DNA from: Plectranthus barbatus
Lineage: Eukaryota; Streptophyta; Magnoliopsida; Lamiales; Lamiaceae
Direction: 5' to 3'
DNA length: 64,000 bases
NCBI GenBank assembly: GCA_026898455.1
Contig: JAPKLW010000621.1
Span: forward strand, 153,559 to 217,558
Shown here: in pieces, positions 1 to 12,340 of the stretch
Numbering within the stretch: position 1 is the first letter of the stretch
Layout of the letters: every line of letters starts with the position of its first letter
Position numbers and translations under genes: made by a program
Notes under the pieces: model-generated
What the model was told of the DNA's origin: nothing
The model's database searches: none
The model's input: the letters and a program-made list of their open reading frames with translations, nothing else

Positions 1-638
1 AAGCTTGTAAGTTCAAGATCTCACTTGGTGTTCTTTCTCCTTCGAGAGAGTTCACAGCAGCTCCTGTGCTTACCAGCACTTGAGTTATTACGGGCATTCT
101 GCCGTAGAGACTGTTACGTTCTTGGGAGAACTAAAACCCCTAGCTAGCTGTGGAGGTTGAAGTGACGTGCTCGCACTCCATTAGCTGTGAAGAGTTGAAG
201 AAGGATCCAGGACCGGGAGCGGTTGATCTAGTGAACTGGTGGACGAGGCATTCACCAGCTAGAGATAGATCGTAGGAGACCTGTACCTGATTACTCTTAG
301 TGGAATTTCCAGTGCTTCGACTGGAGAGTGGACGTAGATCGATTGATCGAACCACTATAAAAATCCTTTGTTATTTTTCAGCTTTCTGTCTTTCATTCAT
401 ATTTTAAACCCAGCACTCAAGTGCTGGAGTATATTCTGAAACTGATATAATTGTGCAAACAAGGCTAAAATATTCAAAGTATTGAATCACCAGCTGACCA
501 GCTGTCAGCTGCATACTGAGTAACCAGCACCAGCTGACCAGTTGCCAGTTGTCAGCTGTGTGTAAGTAGCGTGCAAGAAAACACTTAACTTTATTTCCGC
601 TGCGTAACGCTTTATACTCTGAAAAACCGGGACCAACA
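1..638 (+). repeat. 3' part of a copia-type LTR (family A), cut by the window edge
   Basis: The segment ends in GGGACCAACA at 629-638, the usual LTR terminus of this family. At about 325-360 it has the block GTGGACGTAG...CGAACCACTATAAA, which recurs near 12120, 51770 and 54965 in three better preserved LTRs. The 5' end lies outside the window. No primer-binding site or gag follows, so this is a solo LTR or a fragment. What follows at 639-867 matches the right end of another repeat (see 35940-37345), so the LTR appears to sit inside that older repeat. Confidence 0.75.
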
Positions 639-1082
639 CTTCCATCTCTGGTCGACTACCCGTGCGTCAATCGAAGCGGCACTCCATGTAACTCGGCTCT
701 TCCATCATTTCACCTATTTTCCGCCCTAAATACCTGCAAAAACGACCATGAAAGGCATAACACCCTCTAAAATAATCTCATGCACAGAAATAACTAAAAA
801 CATAATAAAAAGCACTTGAAAATATGGAGAAAAATATAGATAAGTGAGTAATAATATGAGCTTATCAATACGAACGACCGATATTTCTATACATGCATTA
901 AGAAGCAACATCTAGTTGATATTTCATTCAGAAAATATTCGAGGAGAATATAATATCTATTATACATTCCAAAGTTGAAGTGAAAGAATTGTAAGATCAT
1001 TATTAGTTGATAAGTGCAGTGAAGGAAATAACTGAAAACAAGTAAATAAGATAAAGAGTTATAGTGATTCAAAAGTCAAATG
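639..1082. repeat. Fragment of the repeat family also seen at 35940-37345
   Basis: From about 730 to 867 the text (ACCTGCAAAAACGACCATGA through GAGCTTATCA) parallels 37210-37345 (ACCTGCAAAAACACACCATG through GAACTTATCA). It is therefore the right end of the same dispersed repeat. The stretch 868-1082 is AT-rich and I recognise nothing in it. Confidence 0.5.
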
Positions 1083-1960
1083 TACCTACATCCACTCTTC
1101 ATTCTATAAGAACGAAATTCATAGCTTCGATTGTCCATGGTGCTTAAATACAGGTTACAGTCTTTGTTCTTCTCTAATACGAGACTTCTTATATCTTCGA
1201 TGACAAGCATTGCAGCTTGATGTCTCTTTACTATGTGCTAGGCTATGTCAGTTGTTGGTTGTAGAATTAAGTTATCTACAAAGAATGTTGATGTAGTAGG
1301 CTTCTACTCAACACGATGGGAAATCTTGGAGCCTTTGTTGAAGATCAGTTTGCCAAACTCTGGTGGTCTCGTGTATAAGACATATGTAAGGCTTAAGAGA
1401 GCCTTAGAGAGAGCAGAAAGCTTGAACGTATAGATTGTTGAATCGTTACAATCGGTTCGTAATCTGACTTATCTTTTCAATGAGGTATTTATAATCTTAT
1501 TTGGAATATATTAGTTGAGAGATAAGTGAAGTGGTATACTTTTGCATGTTCTTATTGTTGTACGGAGTTGCACAATTATGCATATTTATCTGCCTTTTCA
1601 ACTATTTACCATCAATCAACATAAATATTCTTTTTAACCAGCGAGTAATATCAGCTCGTCAGCTTTCCGAATTTGATATTCTATCTGAGAAAAAATGTCT
1701 TTGCTTATTTTCTGATCTTGTCAGTTCTTTTTCTTTTGTCTGATCTCAATTATCCTCCTAATAACTGGAAGTATCCGTCCTTGTGTGAACTAACTTTTAA
1801 AATATCAGTTGAATTTGTATCTAGTTCTCTCAAAATATCCGTGTCAATAACATGTTTTTTTTCCTTTTTCCTTTTTTACTTTCTTTTACAAAAATGATTT
1901 CATTCTACTTATATAAATTTTGTGGAAAGGTTAAATCACCTTCCCTCAAATCTTTCTCTT
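1083..1960 (-). repeat. Degenerate LTR-like DNA, minus orientation, no gene
   Basis: Short stretches at 1500-1900 resemble 37440-37680 (CTTTTGTCTG, AAAATATC and neighbouring text), and part of 1360-1420 resembles 35690-35760. Both look like old, diverged copies of copia-type LTRs read on the minus strand. The small open frames here match no protein I know. Confidence 0.3.
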
Positions 1961-3109
1961 ACTAAAAAAAATCAGTAAAATATGTCATTTTATAAAATTG
2001 GAAATGTTAAAAGAAAGAAAAAGGGCATTACGTAAGATTTAACGATTATCTTGAAATTAACACAACTATCAACAAATGAAATTTTTATATAATAAAACTA
2101 AACATTATAAACATATTTTCTTAATATAAAACTTAGTTAGGACTATAATTAAGTGTTTTTCCCAACCAACAAATGTCGAAAGATTTGACAGCTGTGATTT
2201 GTCCAAGAGTTTTGTAGATAATGAACCCATTGTCCTCTTGGAAGAAGCAACGCACACGTGGAAAGATTATATTAATATCTATGTTTATATTAAAATATGT
2301 TTGTAGAAATTATTTAATTTTTTTGGTTATTATCAAAGCCAGCTATTATGTTTTCTTGTAGGTTGCATCAAACTCATGACTTATTTTCTTATGTCGAAAA
2401 ATAAAATATCATATTTGAGACAGTCCATATTCATATCATAGATATCAGAAAGAAAATAACTATAGTCTAGCATCAATAAATATTATGAGAGAGAGAGAAG
2501 AAACTTGGTCCAACGTGAAAAAACAGACTAGTGGAGGAGACCGAGTTTAGTTGGGGGTAGGACTGAGTCAGTGACTCGCTAGCCCTGCATTAATAGATGG
2601 ATGCGTGCACCTCTTTGATTTGGTCAATGCCCTACTCTTTCTACCTGCGCTTTGACCTCTTCCTTTTCTTTCTTTAAACATTTATTTTGTTTATTATTCT
2701 GCATTTTTTTACCTATTTTATTTTAGGTAAACTATATTAATTTAGTTCCTAACTACAACTCCATTCTGCAAAAAAACAATCTTAATCGGATGTTTGCAAG
2801 ATTGCATTATAATATATATATTCTAATTTTGCAAAATAATAAAATTATATTTCCTAATTATTTTGTTTTTGTTATTTAATTTCTAATAGTTATGATTCAC
2901 TTCGTAAATATTAGAAACTAAAATGTAATTTTAAAATTATTAGACAATTTTATGAAAATGGTCAACTATTACAATATCATAATGCGATTATTTTTTAAAA
3001 TAAACACATATTTGGAATTAAATTTCGTGAATTGGCTAACATTAGGAATTGAAATGTAGTTTTATAAATATTAGGTCATTTTTAAATGTTATGAATTATG
3101 TATATTTTG
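1961..3109. other. AT-rich intergenic DNA without recognisable gene
   Basis: Mostly A/T-rich single-copy-looking sequence. The part at 2470-2690 is less AT-rich and pyrimidine-rich on the plus strand, with TTGAC-core motifs (GGTCAATG, CTTTGACC). I see no convincing coding frame downstream that would make it a promoter. Confidence 0.4.
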
Positions 3110-4400
3110 ATAATTGTCGAAAATCATCAATCGTCAGTTGATCAAGTTGTCGGTTGATAGTCAACTGGTTGAGCTGATTAGTTTAGAATTGATTTTAGAT
3201 TGCAAATCTTGTGTAGGTTCAAGGGTTGTAATATTTAGGTTTATGAAGGACTGATGATTTGAAGAGATCAAAAAATGAAGATAGAAGATCAAGCTCAGAA
3301 GAGAGAATTGACCAACTGCTGTGAAGAGAGAGAAGAGCTTGTAGTCACGGGCGGAGCCAACTTTGGGTGGGGGGGACAGCGGTCGGATTTTTTTTTTTCA
3401 GTTATATTTTTAAAAAAAGTTATAAGATTCGGTTCAACAAAATATGATAGAGCCCCATGATGTTTCAAGTTTGTCTCCACCCCTGCTTGCAGTTTCGTTG
3501 TAACTAACAATTATTACAAGTTCAACGCTGACACTTTAGTTGTCAGCTTATACTTCAATCAGTCAGTTGATACTTCCAAAAGTTAGCTAACACAAGGATG
3601 AATCTTATCAGTTATTAGGAAGACAACTGAAATTGGATAAAAAATGATAAACAAACACTTTAGAATATTCGGAGTTGATCTTTCTCATACTAAATACCAT
3701 TGACCACTGGAAAAAGACAGATAAAGTTTGTAAAATCGTACAACAATAGATACCTGCAAAAAGCATAGGTCGCCTCACTCACTTCCCAACGACTAAATAT
3801 TCAAAGTGAAAGCTATAAATACCCAATGAATTAAGTCAAGTTACATGACTGATCCTTAAGAAATCAAATGAATTTTGTGCACTCTCAAGCTTTCAAAGCT
3901 TTTGTGTTTTCTTCAGACGGGGGATCACTTGAGACCTTTAGGTGATTTCGAGCAACCTTATGAAACCTTCCCAGTATGGTTGAGAAGAAAATATTCCTAA
4001 AAAGAACTCAAACCTTCAACTTGCAACTGATGAAGCTTAAGCAAGTGGATTGTGGTAAAGCTTCAACAATTACAGTACTTGTGACTAAGGACTCTTCTTC
4101 ATTGGAGAATAATGTCAATTGTAATTTGTATTTAGTTACTGTGGTCAACTATCGTTAGTGGGTTTTGTTTTTGGATAACGAAGAGTGAACGTAAGAACAC
4201 TTGACTTCCAAACCATTGAAAAAACTCTTTGTCTTTTATTACTTTATTTACTGTATTTAGTTACAACTTTTAACAGTCTTTAAAACCCGACAAGATAGTT
4301 GTCGGTGTATTTTTGTAAATGAATCTTAAACTTGTTTGGACTGTTAATATTTTAATTGACAACTGACTCCTCAAGAGTTAGCTGATAATTAATTAGACCC
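3110..4400 (+). repeat. Degenerate family-A-like LTR
   Basis: A diverged version of the family A layout is visible. There is an LTR-start-like part near 3120-3245 (CTTGTGTAGG, comparable to CTTGTATAGG at 53930). Near 4185-4260 there is a degraded counterpart of the GTGGACGTAG...ACCACTATAAA block followed by CTTTGTCTTTT. It is interrupted by a small DNA element at 3346-3485. The ends are too eroded to fix precisely. Confidence 0.4.
3346..3485. mobile_element. 140-bp hAT-like MITE
   Basis: The left terminus is CACGGGCGGAG; the right terminus read inward from the other strand is CAGGGGTGGAG, so the inverted repeats start in the CAGGG style of hAT elements. It is flanked by CTTGTAGT (3338-3345) and CTTGCAGT (3486-3493), an 8-bp target duplication with one mismatch. 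It is non-coding and contains a poly-T run. It is nested in an older LTR. Confidence 0.55.
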
Positions 4401-6093
4401 ATACACACTTTATTTGGCTTCCATACACTTTTATTCTCTAATCTGAGGACCATCAATAAATAATAAAGATTTTGAAAATGTTAAGAATTAAATTCCAAAA
4501 TAATATATGTTGGGAACTAAAACAATAGATTATAAATGTTTGAGAATTTAGTTGCAAATGTGAGTAAATGTTAAAATTTTATTGACAATTTTGTATGTTA
4601 TGAGTTATTTTCTAGAAATAGACAAATGTTCGAATTTAAATTGCGATTTTTCAAATTATTTTAATAAAAATGAACAAAAATCATGAATTAAGTTAGATTT
4701 TACCAATTATTTTAATAAAACTGAACAAAAATCAAGAATTAAGTTACAGTAAATCCTACAATCTTCTATTTTAGAAAGTGTTCAATTTCACTGTTTTTTA
4801 AATCCATAATTTATAATACACATTATTGAATAAAATCCAATTTATTTATTTTTTTCCTCTAATAAACTTATCAATGGTTATCACTTATCAATGCAGTTTT
4901 TTTTTTCTTTCTAAAAGATCCAATTTAAATTACGAATTTTTAAAGTTTAACTCAAATTGTTTTAGTGGTTGTTGATTTTTTTTACTTTTAAATTACCAAT
5001 GTTATTTCTTTCATATGTATATAAAATATTTATAGTTGCTTTATTCATGCATATTAATTTTTATTTTAAAATTTGTCTCCAATTTATTTTTACAAAAAAT
5101 ATATTTTGACATAAATTAATCTACAGACACAACACGACACTACTATAGATGTCATTTCACTAAAAACCAAATTAAATAAAATTACACGTGTTAAAGAAAG
5201 TTACACCAGCACACCAAAGTAAAAAGTCAAAAAATAATCACACCATTTTCGTTAAGGAAGCACAAAAACGAAATTGAAAGTGTATAACATACGCCACAAA
5301 AAATCTGTAAACCCAATTGACACAATTATTAGATTGGTTATTGTCAAATTTTAACACAATCTTTTACTATTTATTAACTATAAATTATTTTCAAAATCTT
5401 GTCTTGACAATTATAATGGGAACTTTAGAAGTTTTATAATTATAATACAAAAACTACAACTTTTGGAATTATAACACAAAAAATATTTTGTATCTCAAAA
5501 GAAATTGTTCATTAAATATTACTCATAAAATGAATACAAACAAACAATATCAAACTCGGTTTCTATAAGAATGTGAATGGTTTTTGGGGATATTTTTTGC
5601 GCATGCAATATGTAAATTATAAATATGAGACGTCCAAATAAATATAATCTACCCTATTAAACCAATAACCTTGTCATGATCTAAAAATTGAAAATACTAT
5701 TAGCTTGTTGGACTAAAATGGAAACTTCAAAAAATGAATAGGTGAAAATCGAATTTATATTAGTTGAGTTCGCATAATGTTGGGGGTCTTACAAAATATT
5801 TGGGACTAAAATGCAAAGATTTAAGGCGAGGCGTGTCCAATTCGTGTCCGCGGCGAGGAAAATAATTTGCGGAGTATGAATTCAGCCCCTCCATTTCAAA
5901 CAAATTTGCGTATTTCCCAAAACCGCCTCCAGAAATTCCAAAAATAAACAATTAAGATTTAAGAGAAATCTATTTTCTAAAATTTGCAATAAAAAAAGAG
6001 TGTTACTCTGTGATAAAGACTTTTCACATATTTACTTTTCCCAACAAACATTAATACGCGGTACAAATTATCCCCATAAAACCATCTCACTCT
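4401..6093. other. AT-rich intergenic DNA upstream of the ROH1-like gene
   Basis: Low-complexity A/T-rich sequence with no coding frame of note. The stretch 5760-5950 is somewhat more GC-rich, but its open frame resembles no family I know. The 3' end of this region must contain the ROH1-like promoter. Confidence 0.4.
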
Positions 6094-6388
6094 TCTTTAG
6101 GGTTTCAAAACATCGCCTTCTCCACTCTTCTCTCTCTCTCTCCCGATTATTGGGTGGTCTCTGCTGTTTGAATCTTTGGGGTTTTCTGTGCGATTGGGTG
6201 TTCCGTGAGGAGGGATTCTTGAAAGTTTGCTCTTGTTTTCTTTGGTTTGATTAGAATTTTGAAATTGGGAAGAAGAAAGGTTTGGATTCTTGAATTACAG
6301 GCTTTCACGAATTCAAGATTCTATTATTTTGTTTTCGAATTTGGGAGTTTATTTTACATGTGATCTGTGAGATATCGCGAAATCTCAA

Positions 6389-7567
6389 ATGCCGATAACT
6401 GAGTTTCACGACGCTTCATCGTCTTCCTCCGCATCCTCCGGCTCAATTTTCTCCATTCTGAGCCGCCGCCGCGATCAAGTACACTCTATGGAGTCCACGC
6501 ACGACGCCGGCAGCCAAGACAACGAATTGGAAGCCTTCCAACGCCACGTCGCCGATCGATTTCAGGATTTGGCGGCGGCGGAGACCGACGAGCTCCTCTC
6601 AATCCCATGGCTGCGCAGGCTCCTCGACGAATTCCTCTGTTGCCAAGAGGAATTCAAGATGATTCTGTTCAACAACAAGTCCAATCTGACCAAATCCCCG
6701 ATGGAAAAGTATGTCTCCGACTACTTCGAGAGGAGCGTGAAGGCTTTGGACGTCTGCAACGCCATCCGCGACGGCATCGAGCAGATCAGACAGTGGCGCA
6801 AGCAGTTGGAGATCGTGTTGTGCGCATTGGACAATCAGAGAAGCATCGGCGAAGGGCAGTTCCGCCGCGCCAAGAAGGCGTTAGTCGATCTAGCAATCGG
6901 AATGCTCGATGAGAAGCAATCAAACACCACTTTCGCGCAGAGGAACCGCTCTTTCGGCCGAAACAATGTGCCGAGAGAGCAGAGGAGTTTGGGCCATTTC
7001 AGGTCTCTTTCATGGAGTGTCTCAAGGTCATGGTCCGCCGCCAAGCAGCTGCAGGCGATCAGCAACAACCTCGCCGCCCCTCGGGCTAATGAGATGGTGT
7101 CGACAAATGGGCTTAGTCTGGCTGTATTCACAATGAGCTATGTGCTTCTGTTTGTAATGTGGGCTCTCGTGGCTGCCATCCCCTGCCAGGATAGAGGTTT
7201 ACAGACACATTTCTATGTGTCAAAGCAGTTCCTCTGGGCCGGGCCGATTCTCTCACTGCACGAGAGGATCTTGGAGGAGTCGAAGAGGCGGGAGAGAAGG
7301 AACTCCTGCGGTCTGTTGAGGGAGATTCAAGAGATGGAGAAATGCGCGAGGCATCTGAATGAATTGGCCGATTCTGTTCAGTTTCCATTGACGGAGGAGA
7401 GGGAGAGAGAAGTGAAGCAGCGAGTGGAGGAAGTTGGGAGAGTTCATGAAGCCGTGAAGAGTGAGCTTGATCCATTGGAATGCCAAGTTCGAGAAGTTTT
7501 TTGCCGCATCGTTCGAAGCAGGACTGAGGGTCTTGATTCAGTTGGCCGTGGAAATGTTCATGATTGA
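6389..7567 (+). CDS. ROH1: ROH1-like protein (DUF793), 392 aa, single exon
   Basis: Members of this plant family (Arabidopsis ROH1) bind EXO70 subunits of the exocyst and are linked to secretion, for example of seed-coat mucilage. That role is family knowledge. Seen here: a Ser-rich N terminus with SILSRRRDQV (about residues 22-31), then the diagnostic FQRHVADRFQDL and DELLSIPWLRRLLDEFLCCQ stretch (residues 50-86). A helical region follows, then a hydrophobic segment near 246-265 (FTMSYVLLFVMWALVAAIPC) and a charged, coiled-coil-like C-terminal third. The start ATG is the first in frame after a stop, and the usual family N terminus begins there. The leader upstream (6119-6145) is CT-rich, as in many plant 5' UTRs. 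The gene appears intact, with full family length. Its GC content is clearly above that of the flanks. Confidence 0.93.
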   Translation: MPITEFHDASSSSSASSGSIFSILSRRRDQVHSMESTHDAGSQDNELEAFQRHVADRFQDLAAAETDELLSIPWLRRLLDEFLCCQEEFKMILFNNKSNLTKSPMEKYVSDYFERSVKALDVCNAIRDGIEQIRQWRKQLEIVLCALDNQRSIGEGQFRRAKKALVDLAIGMLDEKQSNTTFAQRNRSFGRNNVPREQRSLGHFRSLSWSVSRSWSAAKQLQAISNNLAAPRANEMVSTNGLSLAVFTMSYVLLFVMWALVAAIPCQDRGLQTHFYVSKQFLWAGPILSLHERILEESKRRERRNSCGLLREIQEMEKCARHLNELADSVQFPLTEEREREVKQRVEEVGRVHEAVKSELDPLECQVREVFCRIVRSRTEGLDSVGRGNVHD

Positions 7568-10500
7568 TGATATTCTACCTGAGTGAGTATTGTATTTATC
7601 ACATAATCATCGTTTATGTAAAGAAATTAGGAGCAAGAAACAAAAAGATTGGACTTTCTGTTGTCCATGATGATGTTCATTTACTTTTTCTTTTCCTGTA
7701 TAATCGAAATTTTGAGTAAATTTGCATCATACTTTGTGATCAATTATGGTTGTTTTTGATCAATCTGCAACCTCCCCTTGTGGGATTCCTGCAGTAGTTT
7801 TCTTGCCTTGTTTGCTGAACACAGATGGGGGGAGTTGGGAAAGTTGCAATCTTGAAAATGACTATTTTGTGAGAAAGTTTGTTTAGGTGATATTATTTTG
7901 TGGATTCTAATTCAAGGAAGATATATTTGCCTTCTAAAGCAAGAATTCTTAACTTGTTAGCCAGCACGTTCAAATTTTGGGAAATGTTGAAACTCAGCCA
8001 AGTTGCAATCAAGCAATACTTTTTTCCTTGGTTTGAGAAAGAATACAGATTGTCTGACATAAAAAAATTCTAGTTTAAGTGTCACATGTGTTAAACCTAA
8101 AATAATGTCAAAAAAGCCTACACTAATGCCAACTTTACAAACCCCTCAACTTTGTGATCAAGATTCAAAAGGGACTACTTACCATGTAAAAAAGATTCAT
8201 TCTTTACCACCCAAAAAAAAAAAAGTTATATTAATTCATAATTTGAACGATAATTTCGATGGGTTGAAAACCCAGAAGATGAATTTTTAATTCACGCTCA
8301 AAGAATAGCATATAGTATTTTTTTTAATAAAAAAATCCTCAATTAAAAACTCAAAAAGGTATTAAATTTTTAATTTAAAATTGAGAATTTGGAACATTGG
8401 AGTTTTAAATTGATACATTTGATATTGGCTGGCAAATGTACATAGATATAAATGCTAAAAGGTGTTTTGAGTGAGCTAAAACATGTAAATGGTCTACATA
8501 AAATAGGTTAGGGGGGCAATGAGCTGGAGTTTTATTGAAAAGATGGAAGGGCGAGGCATCAACATGAAAGCAGCTGGTGCAACTTGCTGTTCAATTCTAA
8601 CTTCACTCATACTTTTGTCTTTTCTTTTGTTTAAATATTAATTATTCAACTAATTCTAACTATTGTTTAATAATTGCTTTATATTACACCAACTTACAAA
8701 AGAAGCTTAATCAAATTTAGGTATTTGATCAACAATTGAAGTTGCACTGACAATCTTACCCTTCAAACTTCATCCAATTAGTAAGAACTATTAAATGTGT
8801 GAATATTAGAGATGTGATTTGAATCGAGCTTCGAGATTTGCTATTGGATATTTTGATGTTAACTAATTTAATCAAGATTTTTTGAGTCACTGCAAACTTT
8901 TTAAATTTAGAATTATGCTTAAATATTGGTCATTATAATTTAAAGATAAATAGATTTATTAACAACAAAAACATTGCATTTACTTGAATTTATTGTTTTC
9001 TTATTACTATTTAAGGTAATTAAGGACTTAGTATATTTACTACGATTTAAAATATAAGTTTTATAAAGTTAATAATTTTATGTTTTGAACTAATTTAACT
9101 AAATGAATTTATTATGACCTCACGAGTCAGATACAAAAGAACTTAAGTGCGACTCATTTAATAAATAATTTTTATTAAACATACTCAAACAATTATTTAT
9201 CAAGTTAAGAGCCAAATAACTTAGTTTGACTCATTTACACCCCATAATGACAAATAAAACATTATCGAAAATTGGCATTAGATTTTAAAGTAACTCGATT
9301 AAATTAAGCAAGTATATCACTGAAACTAAAATCCAATATTAAACATTTAATTTAAACAAAGAAATAATATTTTTTAACTAGAATTAAAAAATAAAGTTGA
9401 TTTTTTTAATATTTAGTTCCGGCGAAAGATATCATGATTTAACCAAAATATTTTTTATAAATAAATATATCTCAACCATCAAAATCAATTATTGTCATCT
9501 ATTTTAGAGAAAACTGATACTTTTTTTTCCCATAGTTTTCATTTCAGAAATTTGTATCCCTAAGTTTTTTCAATTAAAGTTTTTTTTATCACACATTCTA
9601 TTTTGTCAAGAAATTTATCCCTATTTAGTTTTGTTATATACTTTTAATTAAAAAATAATAATAACTCCATGTGGATAGTGTGAAAAGAGATAAATCATAT
9701 AATGAAAACTTTTAATATAACATTACTAGTCCTCCTTCAATTTTAATTATTGTACATTATTAAATTAATTTCCTCTAGATATAAGAACAGGCTCAGGTGG
9801 ATGAGCCCTAATGAATTGTGGGAGGGAATAGAGTGTGGGTAAAATAATAAATAAATATAATGAAGTGAATATATATCTGAACTAACAATACAAAGCAAGT
9901 TGCCAAATGAGAGGTCAGAATGAGCAGAGTCATCAGCTTCAGCAGACAATGCTTTAAAAGCTAAAAGTTGTTTTTTTGTTGCTATTCATCATGGGCCCTT
10001 TTCACCTTTATTTTTTTAAATAAACCCATCCCACCTAACTATCTCTACTACATTTTGGGAGCCATGCCATCACTCTCTCACATGCCTTCTGCCAACTGCC
10101 CACCAAGGATTTCTCTCTCTCCCTCCCTCTTTTTTCCTTTTTTTTTTGAAAAAAAAATATCCCAAATGTTTTTCATTTTTTTTTATTTTCTTAACCAAGG
10201 TATGGAGATTTTCATATCAATATGGACTAGTATGTAGTGCCTACGTCATTAATAAAAAAGAAAAAATATATATTTTTATATAGATATATACTACTTAAAG
10301 GATCAATAGTTTTTGAATTTTGATATATTATCATAGTAGATATAACAATACTAATTTAAGGATGCCACAAATATTGGATGAGTATGATAATCATATCTTT
10401 CTAGAGACATATATCAATATTGAATAGTAGATGATTATGCTAATTCTCATGAGGAATAAACAGTGGCACATCCAAAAATTTAAAATTAGGGGTAAAATAT

Positions 10501-10973
10501 ATAAATAAAATAAATTGAGGCACAATAATGTAAATGATGATTCTAAATACAACCTATAAATTTCTCTTTATAGCTCCCATAATATTTTAGGATTATTTTG
10601 TCCTTATAGCCTCAACCACTTCAAATTTTCAAAAGAATAAAACTATTTGGCCAAAATCTGGTTGACCAGATAAGGATAAGCACGTAATTTTACAAAAAAG
10701 TTTCTATTGTATTTTACTATATTACCCTTTGTATTTATACTGAATAGAGTAATCTCTTTTCTCTATGTAAAATATCGATAGTTTGGGTGCTCGATATTTA
10801 AACTCTTCTCTCAATTTGTGATAACAAAATATACTCTACCCAAATAAAAATCTTATTTAATACTCTAATGTTAAAACATTTTAGATTATATAAGAAAATT
10901 TTGTTTAACTTATCACAAGTGAGATTAATTTTAGGAGACGTTAAAAATGATGTCTTTTTAAGAGATATGTCAT
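7568..10973. other. 3' flank of ROH1-like gene and AT-rich intergenic DNA
   Basis: The first 250 bp probably contain the ROH1-like 3' UTR. The remainder is A/T-rich, and no gene is recognised. The stretch 8810-9240 contains loosely repeated text (AATCGAGCTTCGAG, GACTCATTTA) reminiscent of a decayed DNA element; similar text occurs near 21940-22380. Confidence 0.4.
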
Positions 10974-12340
10974 TGTTAGGAACTGAGTTTCAGTTCACCT
11001 CCAAATTTGATGTTTTGATATGTCAAAACTTACTTTAAATCTTAAGTTTCTAGAGTATTTAAATGTAATCCTTGTATAAGATTGATCGAGTTTTAATAGA
11101 CTAGAAACTGAGCTGAAGATTGAGCGAACAGAGACTATGTTTAGAAATCAGAAGACAAAACTCAATATGTCAAGAACCAAGTTTCCGTACTTGAAGAGAA
11201 GATCCCAAGAAACTTGCAGTTTTGAAGAAAAAATTTATGTGCTTGAAACTTAGTAAGGTCAGAAACTTAGTTTCTGGAAACTGAATTTTTCCGAAGTAAG
11301 ATGGAGAACTGAAACTGACTTTGGAAATGTCAGTTTTCAGTTTCAACATTCCAAAAAGCACGACAAACACAAATATTCAAAGTCAGACTTGAGTAATCTC
11401 AAAGTGAAGTCAAAAGTCAGTACGAGAAAACTCAAACTTGGATTCCTCGAATTGAAACTTAGTATGACAGGAGCATGTAGAAAGTACACTGCCAAAAGCA
11501 AAAGCAGACAGCAGAGCAGGAAGAATGGTCATGATTGGACGATCAAATCTTTGTCTCTAACGATTGGATCAATATGCCTAACGGATAGAATTTAAAATGT
11601 GGTCCACATCTGCCTATAAATAGCTCGACAAATCAAACGAAGAAACCATCTAAAACCTTGTGAAGAACTAAGCAGAAACTCTGTCAAACTTTCTACTCAA
11701 AACTCTCTATATTTCCATGTCCTTCATACACGAGACTTAAGTTTCTAACTCAAGTTATCACATCTGTGCATTTGGTTAATAGCACGAGGCTGAAGCTTTG
11801 AGCTTAAGCTATTTTCTTGGTGAACATAACTTTCTAAGTTATATTCATAGCAGTCAGCTCCTATTCTGAGAATCTGATTCCGACGGGCCTAGCCAATCAT
11901 GATGAGTTCTGGGAAGAACGAGAAAACATCCACCCATCCAGGAAGAAGGTTGTGCGGGACGTCCTGACTTCAACATGAAGAAAGAGTAGGCTTACAAGGA
12001 GTTTTTGGGCGAGCGACGACAGCAGATCAAAGGACGGAAGCTTCTGACGGGCTGTCCATAGATCGTGAGAAGGCTTGTAAAACTGAAACTTAGTGGATTC
12101 CCGATTATGTTTGAAAGAGTGGACGTAGGACTTTGATTCCGAACCACTATAAATATCTTGTCTTTTTTTACTTGTTTTACTTGACTAAGTATTGAAGCGT
12201 ATATCTGTGAAACTTAAACTCACTAAGCTTAAACTGAGTCTTCATAAAACTGAAAACTGAGTCAAGTCAGTTTTCATAACCAAGTGCGAGATTTTTATAC
12301 TTTCGCTGCAATTATTATTACTCTAATTTCAGGACCAACA
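10974..12340 (+). mobile_element. Solo LTR, copia family A
   Basis: It begins TGTTAGGAACTGAG and ends AGGACCAACA. It carries CCTATAAATAG (TATA core at 11615-11623), the same promoter-like core as at 51286 and 54483. It also has the GTGGACGTAGG...CGAACCACTATAAA block near 12117-12158. No primer-binding site, gag or second LTR is adjacent, so it is a solo LTR. The flanking pentamers GTCAT and GTAAC do not give a convincing target duplication. Small open frames inside it are not genes. Confidence 0.8.

Noticed and set aside
1245..1433. A 62-codon plus-strand frame
   Set aside because: It lies in degenerate repeat DNA with partial similarity to 35690-35760. No family match.
7128..7475. Minus-strand frames of 77-115 codons within the ROH1-like gene
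   Set aside because: Shadows of the plus-strand gene in other frames.
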